A stretch of 64,000 nt of DNA from Flavobacteriales bacterium (GCA_020635815.1 JACJZB010000001.1:372001-436000); one strand, 5' to 3'; shown: positions 1 to 9,922, counted from the first letter of the stretch. Translations and numbers: made by a program. The notes: generated by a model from the sequence alone, not told the origin.

Positions 1-684
1 ATAAATCTAGGAGCAGACTTAGGACAGGTTGAAATTGGTTCTGCAGGAGCCGTCCAGCATAATCAATTGGATAATGAGGCTATTTTTGATTTGGTTTCCA
101 TTTTTGATTTCTTTTTTAGTGAAGATGCTTTGAAAAAAATGTCGAAAAGAATACAGGAAGCAAGTGCATTTGATCCAGTTAAATTAGATAGGCCTACTTT
201 TGAGAAAGGTTTAAGAGAAGTAATTGGTAAAACAGAAGCAGATAAACTTATTGCTCAAGCAAATTTATATGGTGAATTTAAGAAGTTACCTGATGAATTA
301 AGAAAAACTTTAGTGTTTAATGACCTTAAATTTAAATGGGATGATAGTGGAAGAAGATATAAATCTTTTGGTAAATTAGGTATTAGTAATATTGATAAAG
401 AGCAAGTTAACAAATATGTAGATGGAAAAGTAGAAATCGTTAAAAAACGAAGTGGAGACATCTTAAATATCTATATCGAAATTGATAAAAATAATTGGTA
501 TTTCTTTACTTACACAAGAGGTATGATGCAAGCAATATCTTCGGACGTTGATTTTAACACAGCTATACAGGAAACAAAACCAGATAAAAGAAAATCGAAA
601 GCTGAAAAAGGACAACAACCATATCAGTTTATGTATTCTACCGAAAGAAAGAAAGTTGATTTTTTAAGAAAATTTGATGACTAG
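1..684 (+). CDS. C-terminal end of a large protein of unknown function (5' end outside window)
   Basis: The reading frame is open from base 1, so this is a 3' fragment of a longer gene. An in-frame TTG at 67 could be mistaken for a start, but coding runs through it. The visible 227 residues are rich in charged and aromatic residues, with no membrane segment and no motif I can name. A Lys/Arg-rich stretch precedes the C-terminus, which ends in FLRKFDD. It lies 63 bp upstream of the giant TPR/PD40 gene, which has its own promoter-like sequence, so the two need not share a transcript. Function unknown. Confidence 0.75.
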   Translation: MNLGADLGQVEIGSAGAVQHNQLDNEAIFDLVSIFDFFFSEDALKKMSKRIQEASAFDPVKLDRPTFEKGLREVIGKTEADKLIAQANLYGEFKKLPDELRKTLVFNDLKFKWDDSGRRYKSFGKLGISNIDKEQVNKYVDGKVEIVKKRSGDILNIYIEIDKNNWYFFTYTRGMMQAISSDVDFNTAIQETKPDKRKSKAEKGQQPYQFMYSTERKKVDFLRKFDD

Positions 685-704
685 CTTGAGGAATATTAAG
701 ATTT

Positions 705-734
705 TTGCATCCATATAATATATTATTACTTTTG
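705..734 (+). promoter_or_regulatory. Bacteroidota-type promoter of the giant TPR/PD40 gene
   Basis: A TTG at 705-707 is followed after 19 bp by TACTTTTG at 727-734. This matches the Bacteroidota sigma-A consensus TTG-N19/20-TAnnTTTG. The ATG at 748 lies 13 bp beyond the -7 box, so the leader would be very short. Confidence 0.6.
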
Positions 735-747
735 TAGAAAACCATTA

Positions 748-3700
748 ATGGTATATAAGAAGGCACATAAAATAATACTACTAACTTTTGCATTGTTGCT
801 AGTTTGTTTAAATACAAATGCACAATATGCGTCTGAAGATGAGTTGAAAAAGGCTGCTGACAATTATTTTGTTGAGCAAAACTATGTTAAAGCACTACCT
901 TTATTTTCTCAACTGTTAAGTTTATATCCTAAAGATGTAAATTATAACTATAAGTATGGAACATCTTTCTTTTTTGCTAAAAGAGAAAAAGACGATGCTC
1001 TAAAATTTTTAAAATTCGCAACCTCTAAATCTACGGTTGATCCAAAAGCTTACTACTATTTAGGATTAGTTTATCATCATAACTATCAGTTTTCGGCTGC
1101 CGAAGTCAATTATAAAAAGTTTAAAGAAAAAGGAAGTGCTAAAGATTTTGCAGACTTAGATGTAGATAGAAATATAGAAATGTGTAAAAATGGACTTCGT
1201 TTGTTAAAAAGCATGACAGATATAGGAGTGCTTTATAAAAAAGAAATAAAGGCAACTGAATTTTTTAGAAGTTATGATTTAAAAGGGATAGGTGGAAAAA
1301 TTATAGTGAAGCCTGATGAGTTTAAAACTAAACTAGATTTAAAGAAAAATGAAACTTCATTAATCCATTTAGGAGACCAACCCAAAATGGTAATTTTTTC
1401 ATCTTATGGAAATGATGGTAAAACAGGTAAAGACATTTATAGAGTTGTAAAATTACCAAATGGAGAGTGGAGCAAGCCAGCACCTATTGGAGATGGAATT
1501 AATACCAAATTTGATGAGGATTATCCTTTTTTACACCCTGATGGAAGAACGCTCTATTTTAGCTCGAAAGGTTATAACAGTATGGGAGGATATGATATTT
1601 TTAAATCTGTACTAAACCCTGAAACAGGACAATGGTCTTTTCCTGAAAATTTAGATTTCCCTATTAACACACCAGATGATGACATTTTGTTTATTTCTGA
1701 CATAGATAATGAATTAGCCTTTTTTGCATCTTCTAGAGCGAGTATGCAAGGTGAATTAACCGTTTACAAAGTTCAAGTGGATGCACAGCCTGCTGAAAAC
1801 TCTATTGTGAAAGGAATGTTTATTGCCGAATCTAATCCAAGTTTAAAATCGGCAACCATAACAATTATGGATGCAGAGAAAGAAAGAACTTATGGAAGTT
1901 ATACCACCAATAATGAGAGTGGCGATTATTTATTAGTTTTTCCAAGTAATGGAGGAAAATATAAAATTTTAGTAGAAACTACAGATAAAGCACCTATTCA
2001 TTCGGCAATTATTGAACTTCCTATTATTGAAGGTTTTAGAGCGTTAAAACAAGAGTTGAGATTAGTAGGTGAAGGCGATAATGAAAAGTTAGTAGTTAAA
2101 AATTTGTTTGATGAGTCTGATGAGTTTGATATAACTGACCCTTTAATAGTTGAGAATTTGCTTAAAATAAAGGCAAAAATGGATGTTAATATTACTGAAG
2201 AAGAACTATTAACGAAGGTAAAAGATGAAAATATTGCTTCAGCAAGTGATTATGCTGATTTTTCTGATGAGGAGTTAAAAAATACATCAATAAAACAAGC
2301 AGATAAAATATTAGAGAAAGCAAAAGTATCAAGAAATCAGGCTAATTATAGTTATCAATTAGCCAATCAAAAAAGTATAAAAGCAAAAGAATTATTTACA
2401 CAATCGAGAAATTTAGAAAAAGAAGCTGAGAATGAAACAGATGAAAACATAAAGCAACAAAAGTTAGCAGAAGCAAAAAAAGTTAAGAATAAAGCTGCTG
2501 GATTTGTTAACGAAACGATTGCAGCTTTAAACTTAGCTAAAGCATTAGAAAGTGAAGCAGTAGAAAGAGAAAGTGATGTAGAAGCTGTAACAGCTCTCAA
2601 AGCTGGTGTAAGTTCAGCAATAATTGCAGGAAATAGGAGTGAGGCCGAAGAAAAATATGCAAAAATAGAAGAGATAGGTGAAGCGGCATATCAAAACCAA
2701 TCAGTATTAAATACAGAGAAAGAACTCGCAGAAAGCAATTTTACAGAAAAAGAAATAGCTTACAATAAAGCAAGAAACGAAGTGATAGCATTAACTAATC
2801 GTGAAATTGAATTAAACGAAACTATTAAATCTACAGAGAGTAAGATAGCAACAACTACGAAGAAAAACGACAAAGCAGATCTAGAAAGTCAACTAAATGC
2901 ACTTAAAATTGATATAGAGGATGTGAAATATGATTTAGGAGTAGCTAAAACTAACGAAGCGAAATTGGAAACAGAATTTACTGCTTTAAAAAATGAAACG
3001 TCAATAACTAAAAGGATTATAGAAACAGTAAATGGATCTAATGCAGCTAATAAAATACCAACTGTTGATAAATTAGCTTTATCAAACGATGTAGCTTATT
3101 TTGAAAAACAAGGTTTAGTAGGATTGTACCCAGAAGAAGAAGTAGTTACATTAAACAATACTGAAAACGAAATTTCTGAAACTGGTAATGAGTTTAACTT
3201 AGCTGAACTTGCTGATGAATACTCGATTGTAACTGAAGGTGGAGCTATTAAAGATTACAATACTGAATACAGTTCAGCTTTGGTTGATGCTGAAAATGAA
3301 ACCAATGAACGTCAAAAAAGTTTACAATTAGCCAAAGTAAACCAAGATTGGGTAATGGCTATTGATGAAGAAATAGAAATTAGTAAAAAACAAGCCGAAG
3401 CATCAAACAATCTTAATGAGAAAGTTCAATTAAAAAGTAAAATTGAAAAGCTTAACAATTTAAAAGCTGAAAAACAGAAACAAGCTGATGTACAGTTATT
3501 AATTGCAGAGACACTTAACGAATCTAATGATGAAAATACAACTACAGAAAATGTAGATGTAACAGATGCGGAAGGTAATTTAACTAATTATGATGAAGAA
3601 TTTAGTAATGAATTAGCTACATTAGAAAATCAACCTAAAAATGAGCAAACAAATGCTAAGAAAGTAGATGTTTACACTAATTGGACGAATGCGATTAAGC

Positions 3701-6189
3701 AAGAAGTTTTGTTGAAAAAAGTTGAGCTAGAAAATGCTGATGAAAATGAAAAACCTGAAATAGAGAATAGAATTGCTGAACTAGAAAACAAATTACAAGT
3801 TAATCAGGATTTAATTGCAAAATATGAGAGTGAAAGTGAAAATGAATCAGTAGCAACTAATGAAAACGAAACTACTAATAACACAAAAGTAATTGACCCA
3901 TCAAATTATTCAAATACAGTTGTTGCTGAAAATGGAGAAGTTCTTGATTATTCCTCAAATTTTGAAAATGATTTAGCAAATGCACCCAATAAAGAAGAGG
4001 TAACTCAAAATTGGATTAAGGCTATAGATGAAGAAATTAGTTATCGAGAAGAACAAATTTCTGCAACCAACGATGAGGATGAAAAAGCCGTATTTGCAAC
4101 CAGAGTTAATGAGTTGAATGCCCTTAAGAATGAGAAACAAGAAGAGTTGGTTGGTTATCAATTAGCTGAAAATGGTTCGAGTAATGTTGAGGAGGAGACA
4201 AGTTCTAACTCAACTAATAATACTAACTCAGTAATTACTCCAGTAACTAACCCTACCGTTTATAACTCTTCACCAAAAGACGAAAAGTTAAACGTTAATT
4301 ACAATGCTGATTACAAATACAACTCTATTCAGTCCAATAAAGAGTTAGCTGCTGTTAATCAGCTAAAAGATGAAGCAATTAATTTGTACGCACAAGCTGA
4401 TGAAAAAACAATTTCTTTGGTTTCTATAAAAGACATCTCAGAAAGAGAAGAGGTTATTGCTGAAATAAATAAAATTAAAGAACAAGCTCAAGCAAAAGAA
4501 GTGAAAGTTGCTAATGTTTATGCTAAAACGAATAAATCAGAATTTTATAATAATCAAGAAGTATTATCTAAAGTAAGGGCAAAAAGTGATAAAAACTCAA
4601 CTTCATCAACTATTGCAGAAATGTTGGTTGATGAATCGAACACTTATTTTGAGCAAGCATTAACAGAAAGAGCTAAAGCAGAAAGTGCAAGTAGTTTTAC
4701 AATTAAAGAATCATCTTTACAAAAAGCATACAACCTAGAGTTACAAGCTTTAGCCAAACAAAATAACGCAATAATAGCTTATTCTGAAAATCAAAACATT
4801 GAAGATGTTTATGCTGAAGTAAATAAAAACCCTTCAACTAAACCAATAGAAAATACAAATACAACTACTACTAGTGGATCAAATAACTCAGTAAACAATT
4901 CGATTAGAACTAATAATGTGGCAAATAATTCTGAGAATGTTGCATCAACTTCAACAAATAGATTTAATCCAACACCAATTTATCAACCTTTAACTATTAA
5001 CCTACCATCTAATCAAGAAAGAATTAAAGGTAATGTTCTTAGTAAGGAAGCTGATGAATTAGAAGCTAATGCTAAAGTATTGAATGATAGTGCTGCTGTA
5101 GTAACTAAGAAAAAGGAGAAAGATGAGTTAACAAATCAAGCTAATGCGTTAATTGAAGAAGCTAAAAGGAAACGTGCTGAAGCAGAAGTTATATATGCTA
5201 AGGCTAATGAGATGCAAGTAAATGATGCTGAATTGGTTGATGAATTGAATGAGAATAGAACAAAACTAAGTAATGAGCAATTTACGAAAGAAGATGAGAA
5301 TGCAATCGCTAGTCTTTCGGAAGAAGAATTAACGTCTATCACAAATTCTACAGACTTTAAAGATTATGCTGAGGCTAAACAAACATCAAGAAAATTAATA
5401 AAAGAAGCAGAAGTCGATTACATCCAGGCTGATAAATTTCAGCAGGAAGCAGAGGACGAAAAAACCTTAGGAATTAGTTTAAATGCTTTAGCTGCTGGAG
5501 CTCAGGGAGATGCTAAAATTAAGTTGCAAGGTCAATTGAAGAAGTTAGAAGCTATGATAGCTGAAAATGAGGATAAAGCTAACGAAGCTAGGTTAACTGC
5601 TACAGAAAAAGAGAAAAAAGCACTTCGTTTAACAAAAGAAGCAGAGGTAATTTTAGTGAGTAACAATCAACAAGCGAATAAAATAAAAGCAATAGAGAAA
5701 GCTAAAGCCTATGATGATAACTTATTAGCAAATGTTGGAACTAATGCTAGAACAACTAACGAAGTTGAAACAGCAGAACTAGCAACTAATGAAGTTGAAG
5801 AAGCTGTTGCCAACAATACAACTGAAACGATTGAGAATAGTAATGAAGTAGTTAATGAAACTGAAACAGAAGAACTAACAACCAATGAAGTTGAAGAAGC
5901 TGTTGCCAACAATACAACTGAAACGATTGAGAATAGTAATGAAGTAGTTAATGAAACTGAAACAGAAGAACTAGCAACCAATGAAGTTGAAGAAGCTGTT
6001 GCCAACAATACAACTGAAACGATTGAGAATAGTAATGAAGTAGTTAAAAATGAAAAGAGCAGAACTAGTAATGTTAATGAAACTGAAATAGCAGAACTAG
6101 CAACCAATGAAGAAGTTGCTGTTGCCAACAATACTGAAACGATTGAGAATAATAATGAAGAAGTTAATGTTGAAACAGCAGAACAATGA
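748..6189 (+). CDS. Giant secreted TPR / PD40 / coiled-coil protein, N-terminal part of a frameshifted gene
   Basis: 1813 residues. Residues 1-25 are a signal peptide ending NTNA before Gln26. TPR-like helices occupy about 30-150, PD40 (WD40-like) propeller units about 205-345 (DGRTLYFSSKGYNSMGGYDIF is the clearest unit), and a carboxypeptidase-regulatory-like beta domain about 355-440. The rest is an acidic Glu/Asn/Lys-rich coiled coil with three internal repeats of about 110 residues (near 835, 945 and 1065). TPR-PD40-CRD is the N-terminal order of PorE-type type IX secretion proteins, but there is no OmpA domain here. The frame ends at 6187-6189 inside a 96-bp repeat tract, and the downstream frame carries the missing C-terminus. 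A periplasmic or envelope scaffold role is inference. Confidence 0.75.
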   Translation: MVYKKAHKIILLTFALLLVCLNTNAQYASEDELKKAADNYFVEQNYVKALPLFSQLLSLYPKDVNYNYKYGTSFFFAKREKDDALKFLKFATSKSTVDPKAYYYLGLVYHHNYQFSAAEVNYKKFKEKGSAKDFADLDVDRNIEMCKNGLRLLKSMTDIGVLYKKEIKATEFFRSYDLKGIGGKIIVKPDEFKTKLDLKKNETSLIHLGDQPKMVIFSSYGNDGKTGKDIYRVVKLPNGEWSKPAPIGDGINTKFDEDYPFLHPDGRTLYFSSKGYNSMGGYDIFKSVLNPETGQWSFPENLDFPINTPDDDILFISDIDNELAFFASSRASMQGELTVYKVQVDAQPAENSIVKGMFIAESNPSLKSATITIMDAEKERTYGSYTTNNESGDYLLVFPSNGGKYKILVETTDKAPIHSAIIELPIIEGFRALKQELRLVGEGDNEKLVVKNLFDESDEFDITDPLIVENLLKIKAKMDVNITEEELLTKVKDENIASASDYADFSDEELKNTSIKQADKILEKAKVSRNQANYSYQLANQKSIKAKELFTQSRNLEKEAENETDENIKQQKLAEAKKVKNKAAGFVNETIAALNLAKALESEAVERESDVEAVTALKAGVSSAIIAGNRSEAEEKYAKIEEIGEAAYQNQSVLNTEKELAESNFTEKEIAYNKARNEVIALTNREIELNETIKSTESKIATTTKKNDKADLESQLNALKIDIEDVKYDLGVAKTNEAKLETEFTALKNETSITKRIIETVNGSNAANKIPTVDKLALSNDVAYFEKQGLVGLYPEEEVVTLNNTENEISETGNEFNLAELADEYSIVTEGGAIKDYNTEYSSALVDAENETNERQKSLQLAKVNQDWVMAIDEEIEISKKQAEASNNLNEKVQLKSKIEKLNNLKAEKQKQADVQLLIAETLNESNDENTTTENVDVTDAEGNLTNYDEEFSNELATLENQPKNEQTNAKKVDVYTNWTNAIKQEVLLKKVELENADENEKPEIENRIAELENKLQVNQDLIAKYESESENESVATNENETTNNTKVIDPSNYSNTVVAENGEVLDYSSNFENDLANAPNKEEVTQNWIKAIDEEISYREEQISATNDEDEKAVFATRVNELNALKNEKQEELVGYQLAENGSSNVEEETSSNSTNNTNSVITPVTNPTVYNSSPKDEKLNVNYNADYKYNSIQSNKELAAVNQLKDEAINLYAQADEKTISLVSIKDISEREEVIAEINKIKEQAQAKEVKVANVYAKTNKSEFYNNQEVLSKVRAKSDKNSTSSTIAEMLVDESNTYFEQALTERAKAESASSFTIKESSLQKAYNLELQALAKQNNAIIAYSENQNIEDVYAEVNKNPSTKPIENTNTTTTSGSNNSVNNSIRTNNVANNSENVASTSTNRFNPTPIYQPLTINLPSNQERIKGNVLSKEADELEANAKVLNDSAAVVTKKKEKDELTNQANALIEEAKRKRAEAEVIYAKANEMQVNDAELVDELNENRTKLSNEQFTKEDENAIASLSEEELTSITNSTDFKDYAEAKQTSRKLIKEAEVDYIQADKFQQEAEDEKTLGISLNALAAGAQGDAKIKLQGQLKKLEAMIAENEDKANEARLTATEKEKKALRLTKEAEVILVSNNQQANKIKAIEKAKAYDDNLLANVGTNARTTNEVETAELATNEVEEAVANNTTETIENSNEVVNETETEELTTNEVEEAVANNTTETIENSNEVVNETETEELATNEVEEAVANNTTETIENSNEVVKNEKSRTSNVNETEIAELATNEEVAVANNTETIENNNEEVNVETAEQ

Positions 6190-6379
6190 AGTTGAAGAAG
6201 CTGTTGCCAACAATACAACTGAAACGATTGAGAATAATAATGAAGTAGTTAATGAAACTGAAACAGCAGAACTAGCAACCAATGAAGTTGAAGAAGCTGT
6301 TGCCAACAATACAACTGAAACGATTGAGAATAGTAATGAAGTAGTTAATGAAACTGAAACAGCAGAAGTAACCACAAAT
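5791..6379 (+). repeat. Tandem 96-bp coding repeats spanning a frameshift
   Basis: Near-identical 96-bp units, each coding for 32 residues that begin NEVEEAVANNTTETIENSNE, start at 5791, 5887, 5983, 6188 and 6284. A diverged unit lies between 6079 and 6187. Compared with the other units, the junction before 6188 lacks 8 bp: GCAGAAC joins directly to AATGAAG. The frame therefore changes and a TGA appears at 6187. Confidence 0.85.
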
Positions 6380-7771
6380 GAGATAGAGGAAACCAACACG
6401 ATTAATAATATAGCTCCAACTAATGTTAATATTGATGAAATACCAAGAGTGTTGACTGCTCCAATCTTTGTATTTAGTGGAGATAATAAATCAGAGTACA
6501 GTAATAGTAAACCAATACCAGGAGTTGAAAAATTACCAGAAGGTTTAGTATTTAAAGTGCAAATAGGTGCATTTAGAAATCCTATACCACAAGATCATTT
6601 TAAAGGCTTTGCACCAATTATGGTTGAAGATGCAGGAAATGGAATAAAGCGATATACTGCTGGTTTCTTTAAATCGATAAACATGGCAGTTGAAGCTAAA
6701 AACTCTATCAGAACTATTGGTTATGAAGATGCTTTTGTGGTTGCTTTTTTCAATGGGAAAAGGATTTCAATAAATGAAGCTAGGGCTAAATTAGGTGAAA
6801 CAGTAGATGATAATAACGCAGTAGCTGCAACGAATTCTTCAGAGAACAATAATTCAACAAGCAGTGAAAATAATAACACATCTACAAAAACAAACACTAA
6901 AGTACCTGAAGTAGCTACAAACTATGAAGAGGTAAAAGATGGCGTTTCTACAGATGTACATAAAATTGAAGGGGTATTCTTTACCATACAAGTTGGAGTT
7001 TACTCTAAACCAGTTACTGCTGACCAATTAAGTAATGTAACACCTTTAAATAGTGAGAAAACTGCTAATGGTTTGATTCGTTATACTTCTGGAGTATATA
7101 AAAAAATGAATGATGCAAATGTAGCTAAAGATAGAATTAGAGGTTTAGGTATTACAGATGCATTTGTTATTGCTTATGCAAATGGAAATAGAGTAAAAGT
7201 AAGCGAAGCATTAGAGTATTTAAAAGTTACAGAAAATAGTTCCTCTACAACAACTAATGAATTTGAAAACAATAATTCAAGCCCAACTGAAACTAATGTT
7301 GCGAACAAACCTGAAACTAGTACAACAAACAACACTGTTGAAAATACGAACAACACAATAGAAGATAATACAAGCTCTTCATCAACTACTTCGGAAAATT
7401 TTACTAATAATGATGTAGAACCTATATCAAATAATAATGCAGAAATAACTACTAAAGAACCAATTGATCAAGTAAAAATTGGAAAGGAACTTAACATCGT
7501 ATTTAAAGTATTGTTGGGAGAATATGAAGATGATATACCAGTTGATGAAGCAGCAGTATATTTAAAACTTTCTGGTCAAGGAATGGAAATTAAAGAGGTT
7601 GATGGTAAATCAAGATACATGATTGGTGCTTACCCAGATTACCCATCGGCATTGGATAAACAACTTGAAATGAAAGAAGAAGGCATAAGAAAACCAATAA
7701 TTATTGCTTTTAAAGATGGTACGAAAATTGATGTAGAAAAAGCTTTAGAATTAGTAAAAAATAACAATTAA
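6107..7771 (+). CDS. SPOR-like C-terminal part of the frameshifted giant protein
   Basis: This frame takes over from the 748-6189 gene. The true homologous continuation starts near 6185; the ATG at 6107 opens about 26 residues that are only an out-of-frame reading of the repeat. After the Glu/Asn-rich repeats come three related SPOR-like modules. They open with FKVQIGAF (near residue 148), FTIQVGVY (near 290) and FKVLLGEY (near 465). Each has a downstream RYTAG/RYTSG/RYMIG strand and a closing helix, and Asn/Thr/Ser-rich linkers separate them. SPOR domains bind glycan strands lacking stem peptides, which would place the intact protein at the cell wall. Expression from its own start is doubtful. 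It overlaps clpS by one base. Confidence 0.6.
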   Translation: MKKLLLPTILKRLRIIMKKLMLKQQNNEVEEAVANNTTETIENNNEVVNETETAELATNEVEEAVANNTTETIENSNEVVNETETAEVTTNEIEETNTINNIAPTNVNIDEIPRVLTAPIFVFSGDNKSEYSNSKPIPGVEKLPEGLVFKVQIGAFRNPIPQDHFKGFAPIMVEDAGNGIKRYTAGFFKSINMAVEAKNSIRTIGYEDAFVVAFFNGKRISINEARAKLGETVDDNNAVAATNSSENNNSTSSENNNTSTKTNTKVPEVATNYEEVKDGVSTDVHKIEGVFFTIQVGVYSKPVTADQLSNVTPLNSEKTANGLIRYTSGVYKKMNDANVAKDRIRGLGITDAFVIAYANGNRVKVSEALEYLKVTENSSSTTTNEFENNNSSPTETNVANKPETSTTNNTVENTNNTIEDNTSSSSTTSENFTNNDVEPISNNNAEITTKEPIDQVKIGKELNIVFKVLLGEYEDDIPVDEAAVYLKLSGQGMEIKEVDGKSRYMIGAYPDYPSALDKQLEMKEEGIRKPIIIAFKDGTKIDVEKALELVKNNN

Positions 7772-8040
7772 TGAATACAGAAATTGTAAGTAAAAAGGAA
7801 TCAAAATCAGTTAAAACTGAGAAGAAACATTTAGTATTGTTTAATGACAATGACAATACATTCGATCATGTAATTAATTTATTGGTAAAGGTATGTAAAC
7901 ATGATGCTATTCAAGCTGAACAATGTGCTTTTTTAGTACACTATAAGGGAAAATGTACCGTTAAAAGTGGAGCGATTGAGGAGTTAAGTATTATTGCTGA
8001 AATTTTGGCAGATAATGGTTTAACCGTTGAAATAAATTAA
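7771..8040 (+). CDS. clpS: ATP-dependent Clp protease adaptor ClpS
   Basis: 89 residues, the usual family size. It shows the ClpS signature: LFNDNDNTFDHVI near residues 28-40, then CKHDAIQAEQCAFLVHYKG, and the C-terminal GLTVEI strand. ClpS binds the N-domain of ClpA/ClpC and hands over N-degron substrates through an Asn/Asp/His pocket; NDNDNTFDHV holds the first pocket residues. Its start codon overlaps the previous stop (TAATG) and its own stop overlaps the next start in the same way, so it is probably translationally coupled in a chain from 748 to at least 8870. Confidence 0.93.
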   Translation: MNTEIVSKKESKSVKTEKKHLVLFNDNDNTFDHVINLLVKVCKHDAIQAEQCAFLVHYKGKCTVKSGAIEELSIIAEILADNGLTVEIN

Positions 8041-8870
8041 TGCAAAAAATCACTAAAATGAGATTATTAAAACCTGCTGTTTTAACAGCTGTTATTATTG
8101 GTTTGGTTGCTTGTTCTAAAGTACCAATTTCTGGAAGAAGACAAATGAATTTATTACCTGAGAGTCAGTTAATGAGTATGAGTTTAACCCAATATGGTGC
8201 ATTTTTACAAGAAAATCCACCAATGTCTGACCAAAATGAGGATACAAAACGTGTAAAAAGAGTAGGAGAACGTATAGCAGCTGCTGTTGAAAAATATATG
8301 AACGATGAGGGGATGGGTAATAAAATTAAGGACTACAAATGGGAATTTAATTTAGTAAATGATAATGCTGTTAATGCATGGTGTATGCCTGGTGGTAAAG
8401 TGGTTGTTTATACTGGTATTATGCCAGTTGCTAAAACCGACGAAGGATTAGCCGTTGTTATGGGGCATGAAATTGCTCACGCTATTGCTCGTCATGGTAA
8501 TGAACGTATGAGTCAAGGATTAGTTGCTGCTGCTGGTGCAGCAGGTTTAGCAGTTGCACTTAAAGAAAAACCAGCCGAAACCCAAGCTTTGTTTTTAGGA
8601 GCCTATGGAGCTACCACAAGTGTAAGCATATTAGCATTTGGTAGAAATCACGAAAGTGAAGCAGATAAGCTAGGAATGGTATTTATGGCAATGGCAGGTT
8701 ACCATCCTAAAGAAGCAATCCCTTTTTGGGAAAGAATGAAAGCTGCTTCGGGTGGAGGAAGTGGAACGCCTGAGTTTTTAAGTACTCACCCAAACCATGA
8801 CACTAGAATAGAAAGAATTACAGAGTGGTTGCCTGTGGCTGAATCGTATTACGCTAAAGCAGGTAATTAA
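8040..8870 (+). CDS. M48 family metallopeptidase, lipoprotein
   Basis: 276 residues. A lipoprotein signal ends in GLVAC with Cys25, so the enzyme is probably anchored in the outer membrane facing the periplasm. The zinc site HEIAH is at 143-147, and the third ligand lies in the later NHESEADKLG helix. Family members (LoiP, YcaL and BepA relatives) degrade misfolded outer-membrane proteins. The gene starts at an ATG overlapping the clpS stop. A second ATG at codon 7 is possible and leaves the lipobox intact. It belongs to the same run as clpS and is followed after 12 bp by a permease gene. Confidence 0.9.
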   Translation: MQKITKMRLLKPAVLTAVIIGLVACSKVPISGRRQMNLLPESQLMSMSLTQYGAFLQENPPMSDQNEDTKRVKRVGERIAAAVEKYMNDEGMGNKIKDYKWEFNLVNDNAVNAWCMPGGKVVVYTGIMPVAKTDEGLAVVMGHEIAHAIARHGNERMSQGLVAAAGAAGLAVALKEKPAETQALFLGAYGATTSVSILAFGRNHESEADKLGMVFMAMAGYHPKEAIPFWERMKAASGGGSGTPEFLSTHPNHDTRIERITEWLPVAESYYAKAGN

Positions 8871-8882
8871 GCAATATAAAAT

Positions 8883-9902
8883 ATGAAAAGTACCGCTTAC
8901 TTTTTTATAACGGTAATAGCAATTGTTGTCACATTAATTTATGGCAAAACCTTATTAATACCTTTTGTTTTCGCGTTGCTTTTGTGGTTTTTAGTTCGAA
9001 AAATCAGACAAAGTTTAGACCGAATCAAATTCATAAAAAAGTATCTGCCTTACTGGTTTAAAAATGTGTTTACTTCCTTAGTTTTAATTTTTACTTTGGG
9101 TTTCATTTCAAAAATCTTGTTGTCAAATATTAACCAATTGGCAAACTCTTACAGTGTTTATGAATCTAATGTTGATATGGTTATTTCAAATGCAAATAAT
9201 TTATTTAGCATCGATTTAATTTCAGCGTTAAAAGGGCATGCTGGAGATTTTGATTACGGCTCAATTTTAAAACAAATATTTAATTCACTTACCGATCTAT
9301 TAAGTAATGCCTTTATCATAATCATTTACGCTTTGTTTATTTTTTTGGAAGAAACCAATTTTGATGCGAAGCTAAAAGGAATGTTTAAAAACGAATACAC
9401 AAAGCTTTCAGAAATTTTAAATAAAATAGAAATATCCATTGCAAAATATATTGGATTAAAAACTTTACTGAGTTTAATAACAGGTACATTAAGTTATATT
9501 GTTTTAGCGATAATAGGAATAGATGCACCCTTGTTTTGGAGCTTCTTAATATTTGCACTAAACTTTATACCAACCATAGGTTCGTTAATAGCTACTTTGT
9601 TTCCTGCCATATTTTGTTTGTTACAATTTGGAGAGTTTAACCAAGCATTAATGGTATTGGTTTTTGTTGGAGCAATACAAGTGTTGGTGGGTAATTTATT
9701 AGAGCCAAAATTAATGGGTAACTCATTAAACATAAGTTCGTTGGTTGCTATTTTTGCCCTTTCGTTTTGGGGTGTGCTTTGGGGAGTTACAGGTATGATT
9801 ATTAGTGTACCAATAACTGTGGTGATGGTTATTATTTTTTCAAATTTTGAAAAAACTCGACCAATTGCTATTTTACTTTCCGATAAAGGGAATATTGATT
9901 AG
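8883..9902 (+). CDS. AI-2E family transporter
   Basis: 339 residues with the layout of the AI-2E/PerM family: two N-terminal membrane helices, an amphipathic middle domain (about residues 80-160), then a cluster of helices with the typical FALNFIPTIGSLIATLFPAI stretch, and GNLLEPKLMG shortly before the last helices. Some members export autoinducer-2 and others act as Na+/H+ antiporters, so the substrate cannot be read from the sequence. It ends the collinear run beginning at 748, and repeat-rich accessory DNA starts directly behind it. Confidence 0.9.
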   Translation: MKSTAYFFITVIAIVVTLIYGKTLLIPFVFALLLWFLVRKIRQSLDRIKFIKKYLPYWFKNVFTSLVLIFTLGFISKILLSNINQLANSYSVYESNVDMVISNANNLFSIDLISALKGHAGDFDYGSILKQIFNSLTDLLSNAFIIIIYALFIFLEETNFDAKLKGMFKNEYTKLSEILNKIEISIAKYIGLKTLLSLITGTLSYIVLAIIGIDAPLFWSFLIFALNFIPTIGSLIATLFPAIFCLLQFGEFNQALMVLVFVGAIQVLVGNLLEPKLMGNSLNISSLVAIFALSFWGVLWGVTGMIISVPITVVMVIIFSNFEKTRPIAILLSDKGNID

Positions 9903-9922
9903 AGAGCTGATACAATAAATAT

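Noticed and set aside
5709..6399. Long minus-strand frames coding for hydrophobic Ser/Val/Leu repeats
   Set aside because: They are the antisense of the 96-bp coding repeats; the hydrophobic look follows from reading GAA/AAT-rich DNA backwards, and no start or promoter supports them.
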